Assembly (NCBI RefSeq): GCF_001936575.1
Contig: NZ_MSMP01000007.1
Coordinates: 124,001-188,000 of the forward strand
Direction: 5' to 3'
DNA: 64,000 bases
Source of the DNA: Tenacibaculum agarivorans
GTDB lineage: Bacteria; Bacteroidota; Bacteroidia; Flavobacteriales; Flavobacteriaceae
Part shown: piece by piece, positions 8,154 to 17,034 of the stretch
Layout of the letters: every line of letters begins with the position of its first letter
Position numbering within the stretch: the first letter of the stretch is position 1
The notes under the pieces: generated by a model
What the model saw: only the letters and a program-made list of their open reading frames with translations
Database searches by the model: none
What the model was told of the DNA's origin: nothing
Made by a program: the position numbers and the translations under genes

Positions 8154-9914
8154 ATGACTTTAAAATTACTTTCTTTCTTCTTTTTTCTCTTATCATTTAT
8201 TTTACATTCTCAGAACAACAATATTGAAGACAAACTTTTTTCTGCTATTTTCGAAAAATCAAAAAAAAATCACTCAAATGATGATTTTAAAAAAGCCTCT
8301 ATATTTTTCATACAAAAGAACTGGGACTCAACATTAATTTTTACTCAAAAAACACTAAAAAAATCTCCAAAAGAAAAATCAATAAAAAACCTTTCTTTTT
8401 TCTACAGAGGAGTCTCATTGTTTAGGCAACAAGTATACCATGAAGCTGAAAATCAATTCGGATTAATTTCAAATGATTTTGAATTTATTAATAAAGTTCA
8501 AGTGTATTTAGGAGCAATAAATTTAAAATTGAAAAAATATGAAAAGGCGATCTCTTATTACCAAAAGCTAACAAAACTTCCTAATAAAGAAAGCTTATAT
8601 CTAAATGAAGCTATTTTATTTGATGACCTAGCATTATGTTACTTTTTCTTAGGTAATTATAACGAGGCTGAATCTTATTTTAAAAAAAGTAATGTGTATG
8701 AAAAAGATACTTTGAACTTAATAGATAGCTATATCAATATTGCTAATTTATATTATCAACAGTATAAGGATAATATTGCTATTCCATATTTTAAAAAAGC
8801 ATACAACTTGTCTAAAAAAATAAATGTTGATAAGAAAAAGTTTTCAGAAAAAGATAGAAAAATATACTACAGAAAAAGTGTAGCTACGAAAAATATGGCA
8901 GTAGTTGAAGAAAATCAAAAAAACTTAAAAAAAGCCTTATTATATAGAAAAGAATACGAAAAGTATATTGATACATTAAATAATAGAAATAGAATTTATG
9001 AAGTCGCTCAAAAAGAAAAAGAATTCGCTGTAGCTACAAAACAAAAAGAAGTAGACTTTTTACAGGTTCAAAATGAATTAAAAGAAACCCAACGTAATAA
9101 CTTTATTTATATCGCTAGTATTTTACTGGTACTTCTACTTATCAGTGGTTATTTTTATAGAGAGAAAGTAAAAACAAACCACATTATTGCGGCACAGAAG
9201 GAAACGTTGAATGAATTAAATGCTACAAAAGATAAATTGTTTTCTATTGTGAGCCATGATTTGCGTTCTTCTGTAAATGCGTTAAAATCGAGTAATGCTG
9301 TTTTAGTTGATAATTTACAATCCAAAAACTTAGAGGCACTAGAAAATCTACTACAAAAAAATAGTAGTATTGTTAATGGTGCCTATGGTTTATTAGATAA
9401 TTTATTGAATTGGGCACTATTACAAACAGATCAAGGCTATTTTCATATTGACACCTTACGCCTGTTTATTATTATAGAACATGTAGCCTATAACTACAAA
9501 CCCTTGCTTTTTGAAAAAGAGTTGACCTTTGAAAACTCGGTATCTAAAAAAGCCATGATTGCTGCAGATCAAGAATCATTAAAAATTGTACTTCGAAATT
9601 TGTTAGATAATGCCATTAAGTTTTCAAAACCTCATGGGGCTTTAAAAGTGTATGTTGAGGAGTCTGATGATTTTTGGAACTTAATTGTAGAAGACACTGG
9701 ATTAGGAATGAGTGAAGAAACTCGATTGGAATTATTAAAGGATACTGCCTTACTGAACAAAAAAGAACATGAAGATGTACTTGGAACTGGTTTAGGCTTG
9801 AGCTTAGTGAAATCTATGATTCGAAAAAATAATGGAAAGTTCAATATTGAAAGTGAGTTAGGTAAGGGTACTAAAATGATTGTTTCTTTGAAAAAAGTAA
9901 GTCTTTCTTCTTAA
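8154..9914 (+). CDS. Hybrid TPR sensor histidine kinase
   Basis: The protein is an envelope sensor kinase of 586 residues. A signal peptide (about 1-20, ending LHSQ) is followed by a periplasmic TPR array (about 50-290, for example the helix pairs around GNYNEAESYFKKS and KKALLYRKEYEKY), a coiled coil, one membrane helix (about 316-335), then HisKA with the phosphorylated H368 in FSIVSHDLRSS. The ATPase has an N box (LLDNAIKFS), G1 (DTGLGMS) and G2 (GTGLGLSLV). TPR kinases of this type are common in Bacteroidota and often pair with LytTR regulators, as here with the gene at 10152, 237 bp downstream. Its place next to the peptide and exporter genes suggests it senses the exported peptide or envelope state, which is inferred. 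Confidence 0.9.
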   Translation: MTLKLLSFFFFLLSFILHSQNNNIEDKLFSAIFEKSKKNHSNDDFKKASIFFIQKNWDSTLIFTQKTLKKSPKEKSIKNLSFFYRGVSLFRQQVYHEAENQFGLISNDFEFINKVQVYLGAINLKLKKYEKAISYYQKLTKLPNKESLYLNEAILFDDLALCYFFLGNYNEAESYFKKSNVYEKDTLNLIDSYINIANLYYQQYKDNIAIPYFKKAYNLSKKINVDKKKFSEKDRKIYYRKSVATKNMAVVEENQKNLKKALLYRKEYEKYIDTLNNRNRIYEVAQKEKEFAVATKQKEVDFLQVQNELKETQRNNFIYIASILLVLLLISGYFYREKVKTNHIIAAQKETLNELNATKDKLFSIVSHDLRSSVNALKSSNAVLVDNLQSKNLEALENLLQKNSSIVNGAYGLLDNLLNWALLQTDQGYFHIDTLRLFIIIEHVAYNYKPLLFEKELTFENSVSKKAMIAADQESLKIVLRNLLDNAIKFSKPHGALKVYVEESDDFWNLIVEDTGLGMSEETRLELLKDTALLNKKEHEDVLGTGLGLSLVKSMIRKNNGKFNIESELGKGTKMIVSLKKVSLSS

Positions 9915-10048
9915 TCTTTTCTATTCGTTTTTAATCATTTATAGTAGAAGGAATGATAAACAGATTGCTTCAAAAACTACATTTTATTACATTTTTTCGC
10001 AGTGACATCGTTACTTTATTAAGTAAATTGAAGTCCAATTTTCCTTTT

Positions 10049-10073
10049 GATTTCGAGTAAGCTCAACCAGCAG
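10049..10073. repeat. REP-like repeat, diverged copy 3
   Basis: The text gatttcgagtaagctcaacc then agcag matches the 1581-1604 repeat with a small insertion. It lies in the 237-bp spacer between the kinase and the response regulator. Confidence 0.5.
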
Positions 10074-10151
10074 AAAAATCAAAAAAATGTCACGTATTTT
10101 AATTCAGAAAAGGTAAAAAATGATCGTATATTTACCTAAAACTACGACTAA

Positions 10152-10898
10152 ATGGATAAAATTAACGTGTTAATTATTGAAGATACTGTTACTGAGAGTA
10201 CAAGACTCATTAAACTATTAGAAGAAAATAATTATAACGTTGTTGGAGTTGCTCAAAGTTTTCAAGAAGCACTTAATTTATTCTATTCAAAAAAGGTAGA
10301 TATTTTAATTATTGATATTTTTTTAAATGGTGTTCCAGAAGGCATTACGTTTGCAGAAACGATCACTACTGTACCTGAAGCAGCTAAACCTTTTGTGTTT
10401 TTAACTAGTTCTAAAGATCGACAAATATTTGAACGTGCTAAATTGACCAAACCATTTAGTTTTTTGTTAAAACCTTTTAATGAATTGGAGGTTTTATATG
10501 CCATTGAAATGGCTATTGAAAAGTTCTATGAACAAACAGACGTATTCATTACAGATGAAGAAGATACTGTGATTAGCAATGATAATTTATTTATTAAAAA
10601 AGGAAAATCATTAAAAAAAGTATTATTATCTGATATTATCTATATTGAAGTAGAAGAGAAATATTGTAATATTATTACTGAAAAGGAAAAGTTTGTCATT
10701 TTAATCTCTCTAACTAAAATTTTAAAACTCTTAGATCCGAATAATTTTTGTAGAACACATCGAAACTATATTGTGAATCTCAATAAAATTGAAGAAATAG
10801 TTCCTTCAGATAATCTAATTCAATTACAAGGAAAGCATCATGTTACCTTAAGTGAGCGCTACAAAGATTTAATTAAAAAAGTGCGTACGCTGAAATGA
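10152..10898 (+). CDS. LytTR-family response regulator
   Basis: The 248-residue protein has a receiver domain (about 1-125) with acidic pocket E10/D11, phosphoacceptor D55 in ILIIDIFLNG, the T/S of FLTSS and the conserved lysine in LLKPF. It is followed by a LytTR DNA-binding domain (about 147-245) with IIYIEVEEKYCNI and FCRTHRNYIVNL. LytTR regulators bind pairs of short direct repeats about two helical turns apart. Such repeats (TTCC elements 21 and 11 bp apart) occur upstream of the genes at 11812 and 12595 and partly 7598. The partner is the TPR kinase at 8154. In Gram-positive bacteria the same family (ComE, BlpR, AgrA) controls peptide quorum sensing. Confidence 0.93.
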   Translation: MDKINVLIIEDTVTESTRLIKLLEENNYNVVGVAQSFQEALNLFYSKKVDILIIDIFLNGVPEGITFAETITTVPEAAKPFVFLTSSKDRQIFERAKLTKPFSFLLKPFNELEVLYAIEMAIEKFYEQTDVFITDEEDTVISNDNLFIKKGKSLKKVLLSDIIYIEVEEKYCNIITEKEKFVILISLTKILKLLDPNNFCRTHRNYIVNLNKIEEIVPSDNLIQLQGKHHVTLSERYKDLIKKVRTLK

Positions 10899-11302
10899 TA
10901 TCAGTTAAGGTTTATGGTTTAAAGCAGCATTGTTACTCTAAATATTTTATTTAAGATGAGTTTGACATAATTTTACCTTGAAACCCCTAGTAAATAAGAA
11001 TATCATTGCGAACTGACCCTGAACGTTTCCTGAGGTTCTCGAAGGAAAGAGAAGGAGAAGGGAAGCAATCTTTGTCTTAAAAAAACAAGATCTTCGTTCT
11101 TAAATGAACAGATTACTTCTTCACTTCACTATGTTTCGTTCATCGTAATGACGTCATTTACTAATCAAAAAAATAACTTCTTAAATCGAATTAATATATA
11201 CCCCTATCAAACTATTTTTATTAAAAGTAAAAGACCTCACAGTGTCTTTTAATCTAGTCTGTGAGATCTTTGTGAATTAGTAATATTCTTTACTACTTTC
11301 TG
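10899..11302. other. Noncoding spacer containing a long imperfect palindromic repeat
   Basis: No gene is visible in this 404-bp gap. Its main content is the repeat at 11003-11154. Confidence 0.5.
11003..11154. repeat. About 150-bp imperfect inverted repeat
   Basis: The left end tcattgcgaac matches the reverse complement of the right end (gttcatcgtaatga) with few changes. The inner segments gaagcaatctttgt and gattacttcttcactt also face each other. This 'cattgcga ... gaagcaatc' text is a known style of dispersed bacterial repeat. No ORF is present, so it resembles a MITE or large REP element. Confidence 0.6.
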
Positions 11303-11473
11303 TTATAATAAAATACAACCTGCCCAAAAACAACGACAAGGTTCTCTTAATACATAGCCGTTAGGTAAGGTACGACAACACATTGAACCTCCACAAGGCG
11401 TCCAACCTCCTTTTATTGATTTTTGATCTTCTTTATTTAAAATAGTTCCTAGTTTAGAGATGTTTTTTAACAT
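11303..11473 (-). CDS. Double-glycine leader, cysteine-rich bacteriocin-like peptide (56 aa)
   Basis: The frame runs from ATG 11473 to TAA at 11303. The leader MLKNISKLGTILNKEDQKSI then KGG (residues 21-23) is the flavobacterial double-glycine leader type, with the spaced hydrophobic residues (L2, I5, L8, I11, L12) recognised by C39 peptidases. The 33-residue core starts WTPCGG and has six cysteines (C27, C32, C33, C46, C48, C53) plus Trp, Tyr and Arg, so disulfides or another modification are likely. The exporter at 4972-7173 is the obvious processing enzyme. It is transcribed away from the AidA-family gene at 11812. No immunity gene can be identified. Confidence 0.8.
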   Translation of the reverse strand: MLKNISKLGTILNKEDQKSIKGGWTPCGGSMCCRTLPNGYVLREPCRCFWAGCILL

Positions 11474-11811
11474 GATTTTGGCTATTTAAGTTTCTTAAAA
11501 ATAGCTTTTTAAATCAATTTTAACAATATTTATTCTATTCTTTTTAAATGAATGAAATGAGTATATTTTCAAGAACGCTTACTTCTGAATATAATATTAT
11601 TCCTCTTTTTTCCATTTTTATGGAATTGATTTCCGCTCTTGTTCCATTTTAATCTTTTTCCTCTAAATTTCAATGTAGTTTTATATCAGAAATAACACGC
11701 TAGCTTATTTATTTTAACTAATCTAACTACCTTTTGTGGAGCAGCTCCCACTAAAAAAAACGAGGCGAAATCCGAAAAGCCTTACGAGTAGGAAAATAAA
11801 AATTAACCGTT
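11474..11811. other. Divergent intergenic region between peptide and AidA-family genes
   Basis: This region carries the 80-bp block duplicated upstream of the 134-aa gene (see 11607-11690) and, nearer the AidA-family gene, a GC-richer 67-bp stretch (about 11737-11800) that is absent from the second copy. No further gene is visible. Confidence 0.5.
11607..11690 (+). promoter_or_regulatory. Duplicated promoter/operator block, copy A
   Basis: This block aligns without gaps at an offset of 850 bp with copy B (12457-12540), differing at about a dozen positions. It contains the inverted repeat TTCCAT-TTTT-ATGGAA (11610-11625) and direct TTCC elements at 11610, 11631 and 11642, that is 21 and 11 bp apart on one face of the helix. 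A TAGTTTTA sequence (11676-11683) is one mismatch from the -7 consensus TAnnTTTG and lies 34 bp after the last TTCC. Confidence 0.75.
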
Positions 11812-12378
11812 ATGCCAAACACAATTAATATTTTAAGCGTAATAGATGTAGAAACTATTTTAAGTAGTGGAATTACAAGAGGAACAAAAGAAGTACCAAC
11901 TCTTTTAGGTTCTTGGGGCCAATCAGATTCTTATGTATATATGATTACTGCACAAGGTTTTGTTGATTCAAATAGCACTACTAGAGCTGGATCTGAATTA
12001 ACTATTGATGCTAATGTTGGAGACACTATTCAATGGGAGCTTACTTGTCCAGGTTCAGGTTTACAGTTTAATGCAATTATTTCTGGTATAGGAGTGAATT
12101 CTAATTCTCATTCTTTAAGTACGCCTGCGGCTACACTAACAACAAGACATATTTACACAGAAGCAGGTAAGCCAGGGTACCAGATTGTTCAACAAACTGA
12201 TTTTGTTTCTTCTGTAGTTGCAAATGGTACCGCTCAGTACACCGTGACTTTTCAAATTATGAGTAATGAAGGTGTAAGTTTAGGGTATTATTACTGGGAT
12301 CCTTTTGTGAAAGTTTTAGATAGCGAGACCTATAAAGCTGCTAAAGCAGAAGCTCTAAAAAAAGGTGAACTTGTTTAA
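11812..12378 (+). CDS. PixA/AidA family (inclusion body) protein
   Basis: The 188-residue protein matches the PixA/AidA family pattern: N-terminal INILSVIDVETIL, then SDSYVYMITAQGFV, a central beta-sandwich (ANVGDTIQWE), and C-terminal YYYWDPFVKV. Family members include the Xenorhabdus inclusion-body protein PixA and AidA of Ralstonia and Burkholderia, whose expression depends on quorum sensing. The biochemical function is unknown. There is no signal peptide, so it is cytoplasmic. It shares a duplicated promoter block with the 134-aa gene downstream and ends at a strong terminator (12409-12446). Its place beside a peptide/kinase/LytTR set fits density- or state-dependent expression. Confidence 0.85.
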   Translation: MPNTINILSVIDVETILSSGITRGTKEVPTLLGSWGQSDSYVYMITAQGFVDSNSTTRAGSELTIDANVGDTIQWELTCPGSGLQFNAIISGIGVNSNSHSLSTPAATLTTRHIYTEAGKPGYQIVQQTDFVSSVVANGTAQYTVTFQIMSNEGVSLGYYYWDPFVKVLDSETYKAAKAEALKKGELV

Positions 12379-12408
12379 ACTCGGTAAAAACAGGTTCTTA
12401 TACATAAG

Positions 12409-12446
12409 AAACCTTCTTTGTTTGATTACAAAGGAGGTTTTATTTT
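12409..12446 (+). terminator. Intrinsic terminator after the AidA-family gene
   Basis: AAACCTTCTTTG (12409-12420) pairs with CAAAGGAGGTTT (12429-12440) with one mismatch, followed by TATTTTT. Confidence 0.85.
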
Positions 12447-12456
12447 TCGTTACTTT

Positions 12457-12540
12457 TTTTTCCATTTTTATGGAATAGATTTCCACTCTTATTCCATTTT
12501 AATCTTTCTACTCTCAATTCCAATGTAGTTTTACCTCAAC
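12457..12540 (+). promoter_or_regulatory. Duplicated promoter/operator block, copy B
   Basis: This is the second copy of the block at 11607-11690. It has TTCCAT-TTTT-ATGGAA at 12460-12475, TTCC at 12460, 12481 and 12492 with the same 21 and 11 bp spacing, and TAGTTTTA at 12526-12533. The last TTCC is 103 bp before the ATG of the 134-aa gene. Confidence 0.75.
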
Positions 12541-12594
12541 AATAAACCACTAATGAGTTTATTTCAAAAATTAACTAACTAAACTTAAATAATT

Positions 12595-12999
12595 ATGACA
12601 TCAGTAGTAACAAAAACAGAAACACTCTACTACAAAGGATCTATGGGATTCTTAGCTAATCCATTAGATACAATGGTTGAATTTTCATTATTAGTGGATT
12701 CTGAAAAGCATACTGTAAATGGAAATGTAACAATTACAGACGGAGCAACTAAAGAAACATATTCTGGCAAGGTATCTGGAAGTACCTATCCTGCTGGATT
12801 AGGAGGCATTGCACGCTTAATCAACATTACTGGAAGTATCCCTAATAGCAATCCATTAACTCCTTTACAATTACCTTTTGAAGCAAACATGGCATTAAAA
12901 GCGGATTGGGATGGTAAAGGTGGATTTACATTCTTAGGAAAACATCATGATGATGTGGAAGTAAAAGGCTCTATATTCAAATTAGATGCTGTTAAATAG
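12595..12999 (+). CDS. Small beta-rich protein, possibly DUF1842-like (134 aa)
   Basis: The protein has no signal peptide or membrane helix and looks all-beta: VEFSLLVDSEKHTVNGNVTI, a Gly/Ser-rich turn region, then ARLINITGSIPNSNPLTPLQ and a C-terminal DVEVKGSIFKLD. The order 'hydrophobic strand - TVNG - ... - PLxPLQLPF - DW...F' recalls DUF1842 proteins of proteobacteria, but this is a weak memory-based match. It has its own copy of the promoter block used by the AidA-family gene, so the two are probably expressed together. Function is unknown. Confidence 0.7.
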   Translation: MTSVVTKTETLYYKGSMGFLANPLDTMVEFSLLVDSEKHTVNGNVTITDGATKETYSGKVSGSTYPAGLGGIARLINITGSIPNSNPLTPLQLPFEANMALKADWDGKGGFTFLGKHHDDVEVKGSIFKLDAVK

Positions 13000-13180
13000 T
13001 ATAAAATAGATTCATAAACGAGCTTTATTTTCTAAAGAATGAAGCTATTTAAAAGAACTTACTCAATTCGAAAATTTACTTTTAGTAGATTCGCATCATT
13101 GGCATTTTAGATTTTAGCGATGTCTACCTGTTATATAACAGATAAAAAATTCGGAACGTTAGTTTTTAAAATGGCTTCAT

Positions 13181-14803
13181 TTATTTTATTTCCAAAGACG
13201 TAAACTTAAACGTATTTCCATCAAACAATCCTTTATCAGAAAGTTTTAATGCAGGAATCACTAATAAGGCCATAAAAGACAAGGTCATATAAGGCGCTCT
13301 TAGTGCACTTCCCATTTCTTTAGCCATCTGATCTAACTCCGCATATGCTTTTCCAATAATCTCAGCAGGCTGATCACTCATAATTCCAGCTACTGGTAAA
13401 GCCACTACTTTCTCCTCTGAATTATTGACTGCGCAAATACCTCCTTTGTTTTCAATTAATAAATTCACAGCTTTACAAATGGCTTCGTCAGAAACTCCTA
13501 CTGCAATGATATTATGGGAATCGTGACCTACAGAACTTGCAATGGCACCTTCTTTCAATCCAAAGTTTTTAATGAATGCAATAGCAGGTTCAGCATTTTT
13601 ATATCGATTTACCACAGTCATTTTCAAAATATCATTGTCGATATCAGAAACTAGATTTCCTCCTTTAATCAATGAATTTGTTTCTATTTCATTTGTCACT
13701 AATTCTCCATCTAAAGCTTCGATAACACGAATTTTTTCAGCAGCAGAATGAAATTCAAAATCAGTAACCTTCTTTATATCCGTATTAAAATTATTCAATA
13801 CTTCAAACTCAGTTGATGAAACAAAAGAAGTTCCATTTTTAGCCACTAAGTCTCCGTTAATATAAGTTTCTAACACCTTGAATTTTTCTAAATCCTCAAC
13901 TACAATAAAATCAGCAAAGTCACCTACTTTAAGTAACCCTACATCTAAATTATAATGTTGAACAGGATTTATACATGCTACTTTTAACACTTTAAATACA
14001 TCTATACCTTTTGCTACTGCGCGCTCACATAATTGATTGATATGTCCTAATAATAAATCATCTGGATGTTTATCATCTGAACAGAACATCATTCGTTCAT
14101 AATATTCAGGAAGCAAATCAATTAATGCTTCAAAGTTTTTGGCTGCACTTCCTTCTCTAATGATTACTTTCATTCCTTTTTGCAGCTTCTCTAAAGCTTC
14201 TTCATAAGTAAAACACTCATGATCAGTGTAAATTCCTGCAGCTATATACTTATCTAAATCCTCTCCTCTTAGACCAGGTGCATGACCATCAACTGGTTTC
14301 TTATAATGTTTCGCCCAGGCAATTTTTTGTAATACCTCTTTATCTTGATAAATCACTCCGGGGTAATTCATCATTTCAGCGAGGTATTTAATATCTGGAT
14401 TTTCCATCATTTTTTTAATATCCTCAGCATCAATAATTGCTCCTGCGCTTTCAAAAGTAGTAGCAGGCACACAAGATGGCGCTCCAAAATTGAACTTTAA
14501 TGGAACTTTTTTCCCGTTTTCAATCATAAAATCTACTCCCGCTACTCCTAAAACATTAGCTATTTCATGCGGGTCAGAAACCGTAGCTACTGTACCATGA
14601 ATTACTGCAATTTTAGCAAATTCCGAAGGTACTAACATTGAACTTTCAATATGAATATGTGCATCTACAAAACCTGGTAATATATAATTTTCTACGTTAT
14701 GAGTAGCTTTTCGAATTTCTTGAATTCTACCATTTTCAACGACAACTTCTCCTTTAAAAATGTTTTGTGTTTGGATATCAACTATATTACCTTGAATGAT
14801 CAT
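13181..14803 (-). CDS. ade: Adenine deaminase
   Basis: This enzyme hydrolyses adenine to hypoxanthine and ammonia in purine salvage. The 540-residue length suits the Ade family of the amidohydrolase superfamily. Metal-binding motif DAHIHIESS lies near residue 48. Family segments include [34 protein letters not shown] and, toward the C-terminus, [12 protein letters not shown] and the SDQPAEI region typical of Ade. The gene is alone, convergent with the 134-aa gene, and marks the return from the accessory island to housekeeping genes. An ATG at 14803 is the start. Confidence 0.95.
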   Translation of the reverse strand: MIIQGNIVDIQTQNIFKGEVVVENGRIQEIRKATHNVENYILPGFVDAHIHIESSMLVPSEFAKIAVIHGTVATVSDPHEIANVLGVAGVDFMIENGKKVPLKFNFGAPSCVPATTFESAGAIIDAEDIKKMMENPDIKYLAEMMNYPGVIYQDKEVLQKIAWAKHYKKPVDGHAPGLRGEDLDKYIAAGIYTDHECFTYEEALEKLQKGMKVIIREGSAAKNFEALIDLLPEYYERMMFCSDDKHPDDLLLGHINQLCERAVAKGIDVFKVLKVACINPVQHYNLDVGLLKVGDFADFIVVEDLEKFKVLETYINGDLVAKNGTSFVSSTEFEVLNNFNTDIKKVTDFEFHSAAEKIRVIEALDGELVTNEIETNSLIKGGNLVSDIDNDILKMTVVNRYKNAEPAIAFIKNFGLKEGAIASSVGHDSHNIIAVGVSDEAICKAVNLLIENKGGICAVNNSEEKVVALPVAGIMSDQPAEIIGKAYAELDQMAKEMGSALRAPYMTLSFMALLVIPALKLSDKGLFDGNTFKFTSLEIK

Positions 14804-14923
14804 AAGAATATTTTTACTGTAGTAAAAGTAATTAAAAATGCTTCTACTTTCTCACTTTGTAAATAGTAAAAACAGATTAAAATGGAATAATTTTTGTATT
14901 GATTTTTAATAAAACTACTACTT

Positions 14924-15295
14924 ATGACTAAGACTATCATTATAGGAACATTATGTATTATTGGGGCTTATCAATTGCCTAAAAAAGTAGAACTGAAATC
15001 TACCAATACACCTAACGTTAAAGATTCAATTATTCAGTTACTACAGGAGAGAATACAAACTATAGACAATGAACTATCAGAAATTAAATACTACAATCGT
15101 TCCTTAAACTCATATATAAAACAGCTAGAAGATAAAGTTGAAGAAAATGAAGACAATATTGATGATATTAAAGGATTTGGAATTTCTTTTAGCACAATAA
15201 ACTCCTTAGAGTCAGATATTAATTCATTAAAATCTAATATCACTTCTCTTGAGTCCAATATTCGATCTTTAGAGTTTACATCTCATCAGCATTAA
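14924..15295 (+). CDS. Small coiled-coil protein with N-terminal hydrophobic segment
   Basis: I do not recognise a family. The 123-residue protein starts with a short hydrophobic stretch (about residues 3-18) that could be a membrane anchor or weak signal peptide. It is followed by a long predicted coiled coil (about 30-115) with heptads such as INSLESDINSLKSN, in which the unit SLxSNI repeats three times, and ends SHQH. A perfect bidirectional terminator follows at once. It probably forms a surface or periplasmic helical bundle. No functional inference is justified. Confidence 0.7.
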   Translation: MTKTIIIGTLCIIGAYQLPKKVELKSTNTPNVKDSIIQLLQERIQTIDNELSEIKYYNRSLNSYIKQLEDKVEENEDNIDDIKGFGISFSTINSLESDINSLKSNITSLESNIRSLEFTSHQH

Positions 15296-15297
15296 CT

Positions 15298-15331
15298 AAA
15301 AAAGGATTGTTCAATGAACAATCCTTTTTTT
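15298..15331. terminator. Bidirectional terminator between coiled-coil gene and pckA
   Basis: AAAGGATTGTTCA (15301-15313) pairs with TGAACAATCCTTT (15315-15327), flanked by A and T runs, between two convergent genes. Confidence 0.9.
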
Positions 15332-15348
15332 CTGATAACTATCTAATT

Positions 15349-16959
15349 TTAATATCCATAACGTTGAGGACCACCGCGTCTAATTTCCTCACTTGCAAAT
15401 TCTTCAAACTTTTTAAAGTTTTCTCTAAATGCATTAGTTAACTTAAACGCTGTATCGTAATATGCTTTATCGTTATTCCAAGTAGTTCTAGGGCTTAAAA
15501 TGCTATCTGGAACTCCTGGACATTTTCTAGGTTGTGCTACACCAAATACAGAGTGGATATGGTAATCTTCATATGTATAGTCTCCTAAATCCCCATTTAA
15601 TACTGCACTAATCATTGCTCTAGTATATTTTAAAGCAATTCTCTTTCCTACTCCATACTGACCACCAGACCATCCAGTGTTTACCAACCATACATTTACG
15701 TTTGCTTCTTTCATTTTCTTACTCAACATTTCAGCATAACGTGTTGGGTGCAATGGCATAAAAGGAGCTCCAAAACATGCCGAAAAACTAGGCTGTGGCT
15801 CAGTAACTCCTGCTTCTGTACCTGCAACTTTAGCTGTGTAACCAGAAATAAAGTGATAAGCAGCTTGAGCTGGTGTTAATCTTGAAATTGGAGGCAATAC
15901 TCCAAAAGCATCTGCAGTTAAGAAGAAAATATTTTTTGGGTTTTCACCTATTGAAGGTACTTTAATGTTTTCAATATGGTGAATTGGGTAACTTACACGT
16001 GTATTTTGAGTAATTGAAGTATCTGCAAAATCAACTTCACCTTTATCATTCATGATCACATTTTCAAGGATAGCTCCTTTTTTAATTGCCCCATAAATTT
16101 CCGGTTCTTTTTCTTGTGAAAGATCAATTACTTTAGCATAACATCCTCCTTCAAAATTGAAAACTGTATTCTCTGAAGTCCAACCATGCTCATCATCTCC
16201 AATTAAACTTCTATTTGGATCAGTAGATAAAGTAGTTTTACCAGTACCTGATAATCCAAAGAAAATAGCAGTGTCTCCTTCTTTACCAACATTTGCAGAA
16301 CAGTGCATTGGTAATGTATTTTTATATACCGGTAGGATAAAGTTTAACGCAGAAAAAATTCCTTTTTTAATTTCTCCTGTATATCCTGTTCCTCCAATTA
16401 AAGCTATTTTTCTACTAAAATTTAAAATAGCAAAGTTATGTTGACGAGTACCATCTATTGCAGCATCAGCCATAAAACCTGGTGCATTAATTACAGTCCA
16501 TTCTGGAGAAAAATCTTTTAATTCATCTTCAGTAGGTCTTAAAAACATGTTGTAAGCGAACATGTTACTCCAAGGATACTCATTAACTACTCTAATGTTC
16601 AGTTTGTAATTTTCATCAGCACACGCATAACTATCTCTAACAAAAATCTCTTTATCTGATAAATATGCTGTTACTTTAGTATATAAAGCATCAAACTTCT
16701 CTGATTCGAAAGGGATGTTTATATCTCCCCACCAAATCTCATCTTTGGTTATATCATCTTTTACAATAAACCTATCCATCGGCGATCTTCCTGTAAATTC
16801 ACCTGTATTTACAGCAATAGCTCCAAATGCAGTTTCTTTACCTTGCCCTTTTTCGATAGCTAGATTGTGTAACTCTTCAGAAGTTAACTGATAACGAACA
16901 GTTGTACTCTTGATTCCAAGAGTTTCTAACGAAATCGTTTTCGTATCAGGATTTATCAT
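15349..16959 (-). CDS. pckA: Phosphoenolpyruvate carboxykinase (ATP)
   Basis: PckA converts oxaloacetate and ATP to phosphoenolpyruvate, CO2 and ADP, the entry step of gluconeogenesis. The 536 residues are the standard length. Visible motifs are FTGRSPMDRFIV near the N-terminus, the kinase-1a/P-loop GLSGTGKTTLS, the metal-binding GDDEHGW just after it, and GYTAKVAGTE with RYAEML in the C-terminal half. An ATG at 16959 gives the expected N-terminus. The gene stands alone, 75 bp upstream of (in gene order) the DUF423 gene's stop on the same strand. Confidence 0.97.
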   Translation of the reverse strand: MINPDTKTISLETLGIKSTTVRYQLTSEELHNLAIEKGQGKETAFGAIAVNTGEFTGRSPMDRFIVKDDITKDEIWWGDINIPFESEKFDALYTKVTAYLSDKEIFVRDSYACADENYKLNIRVVNEYPWSNMFAYNMFLRPTEDELKDFSPEWTVINAPGFMADAAIDGTRQHNFAILNFSRKIALIGGTGYTGEIKKGIFSALNFILPVYKNTLPMHCSANVGKEGDTAIFFGLSGTGKTTLSTDPNRSLIGDDEHGWTSENTVFNFEGGCYAKVIDLSQEKEPEIYGAIKKGAILENVIMNDKGEVDFADTSITQNTRVSYPIHHIENIKVPSIGENPKNIFFLTADAFGVLPPISRLTPAQAAYHFISGYTAKVAGTEAGVTEPQPSFSACFGAPFMPLHPTRYAEMLSKKMKEANVNVWLVNTGWSGGQYGVGKRIALKYTRAMISAVLNGDLGDYTYEDYHIHSVFGVAQPRKCPGVPDSILSPRTTWNNDKAYYDTAFKLTNAFRENFKKFEEFASEEIRRGGPQRYGY

Positions 16960-17034
16960 CTCTACGTTTTTTAAGTTGTGTTATATTTTTGACAAAAGTA
17001 AGTCTTTTTGTTTAAACAGATTGAAGTATTTTTT

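Noticed and set aside
11003..11154. Insertion sequence
   Set aside because: It has inverted ends but no transposase reading frame or clear target duplication, so I describe it only as a repeat.
13128..13141. Palindrome CTGTTATATAACAG downstream of ade
   Set aside because: It is short and AT-rich, has no T-run to make a terminator, and lies between two gene ends where no regulator would be expected.
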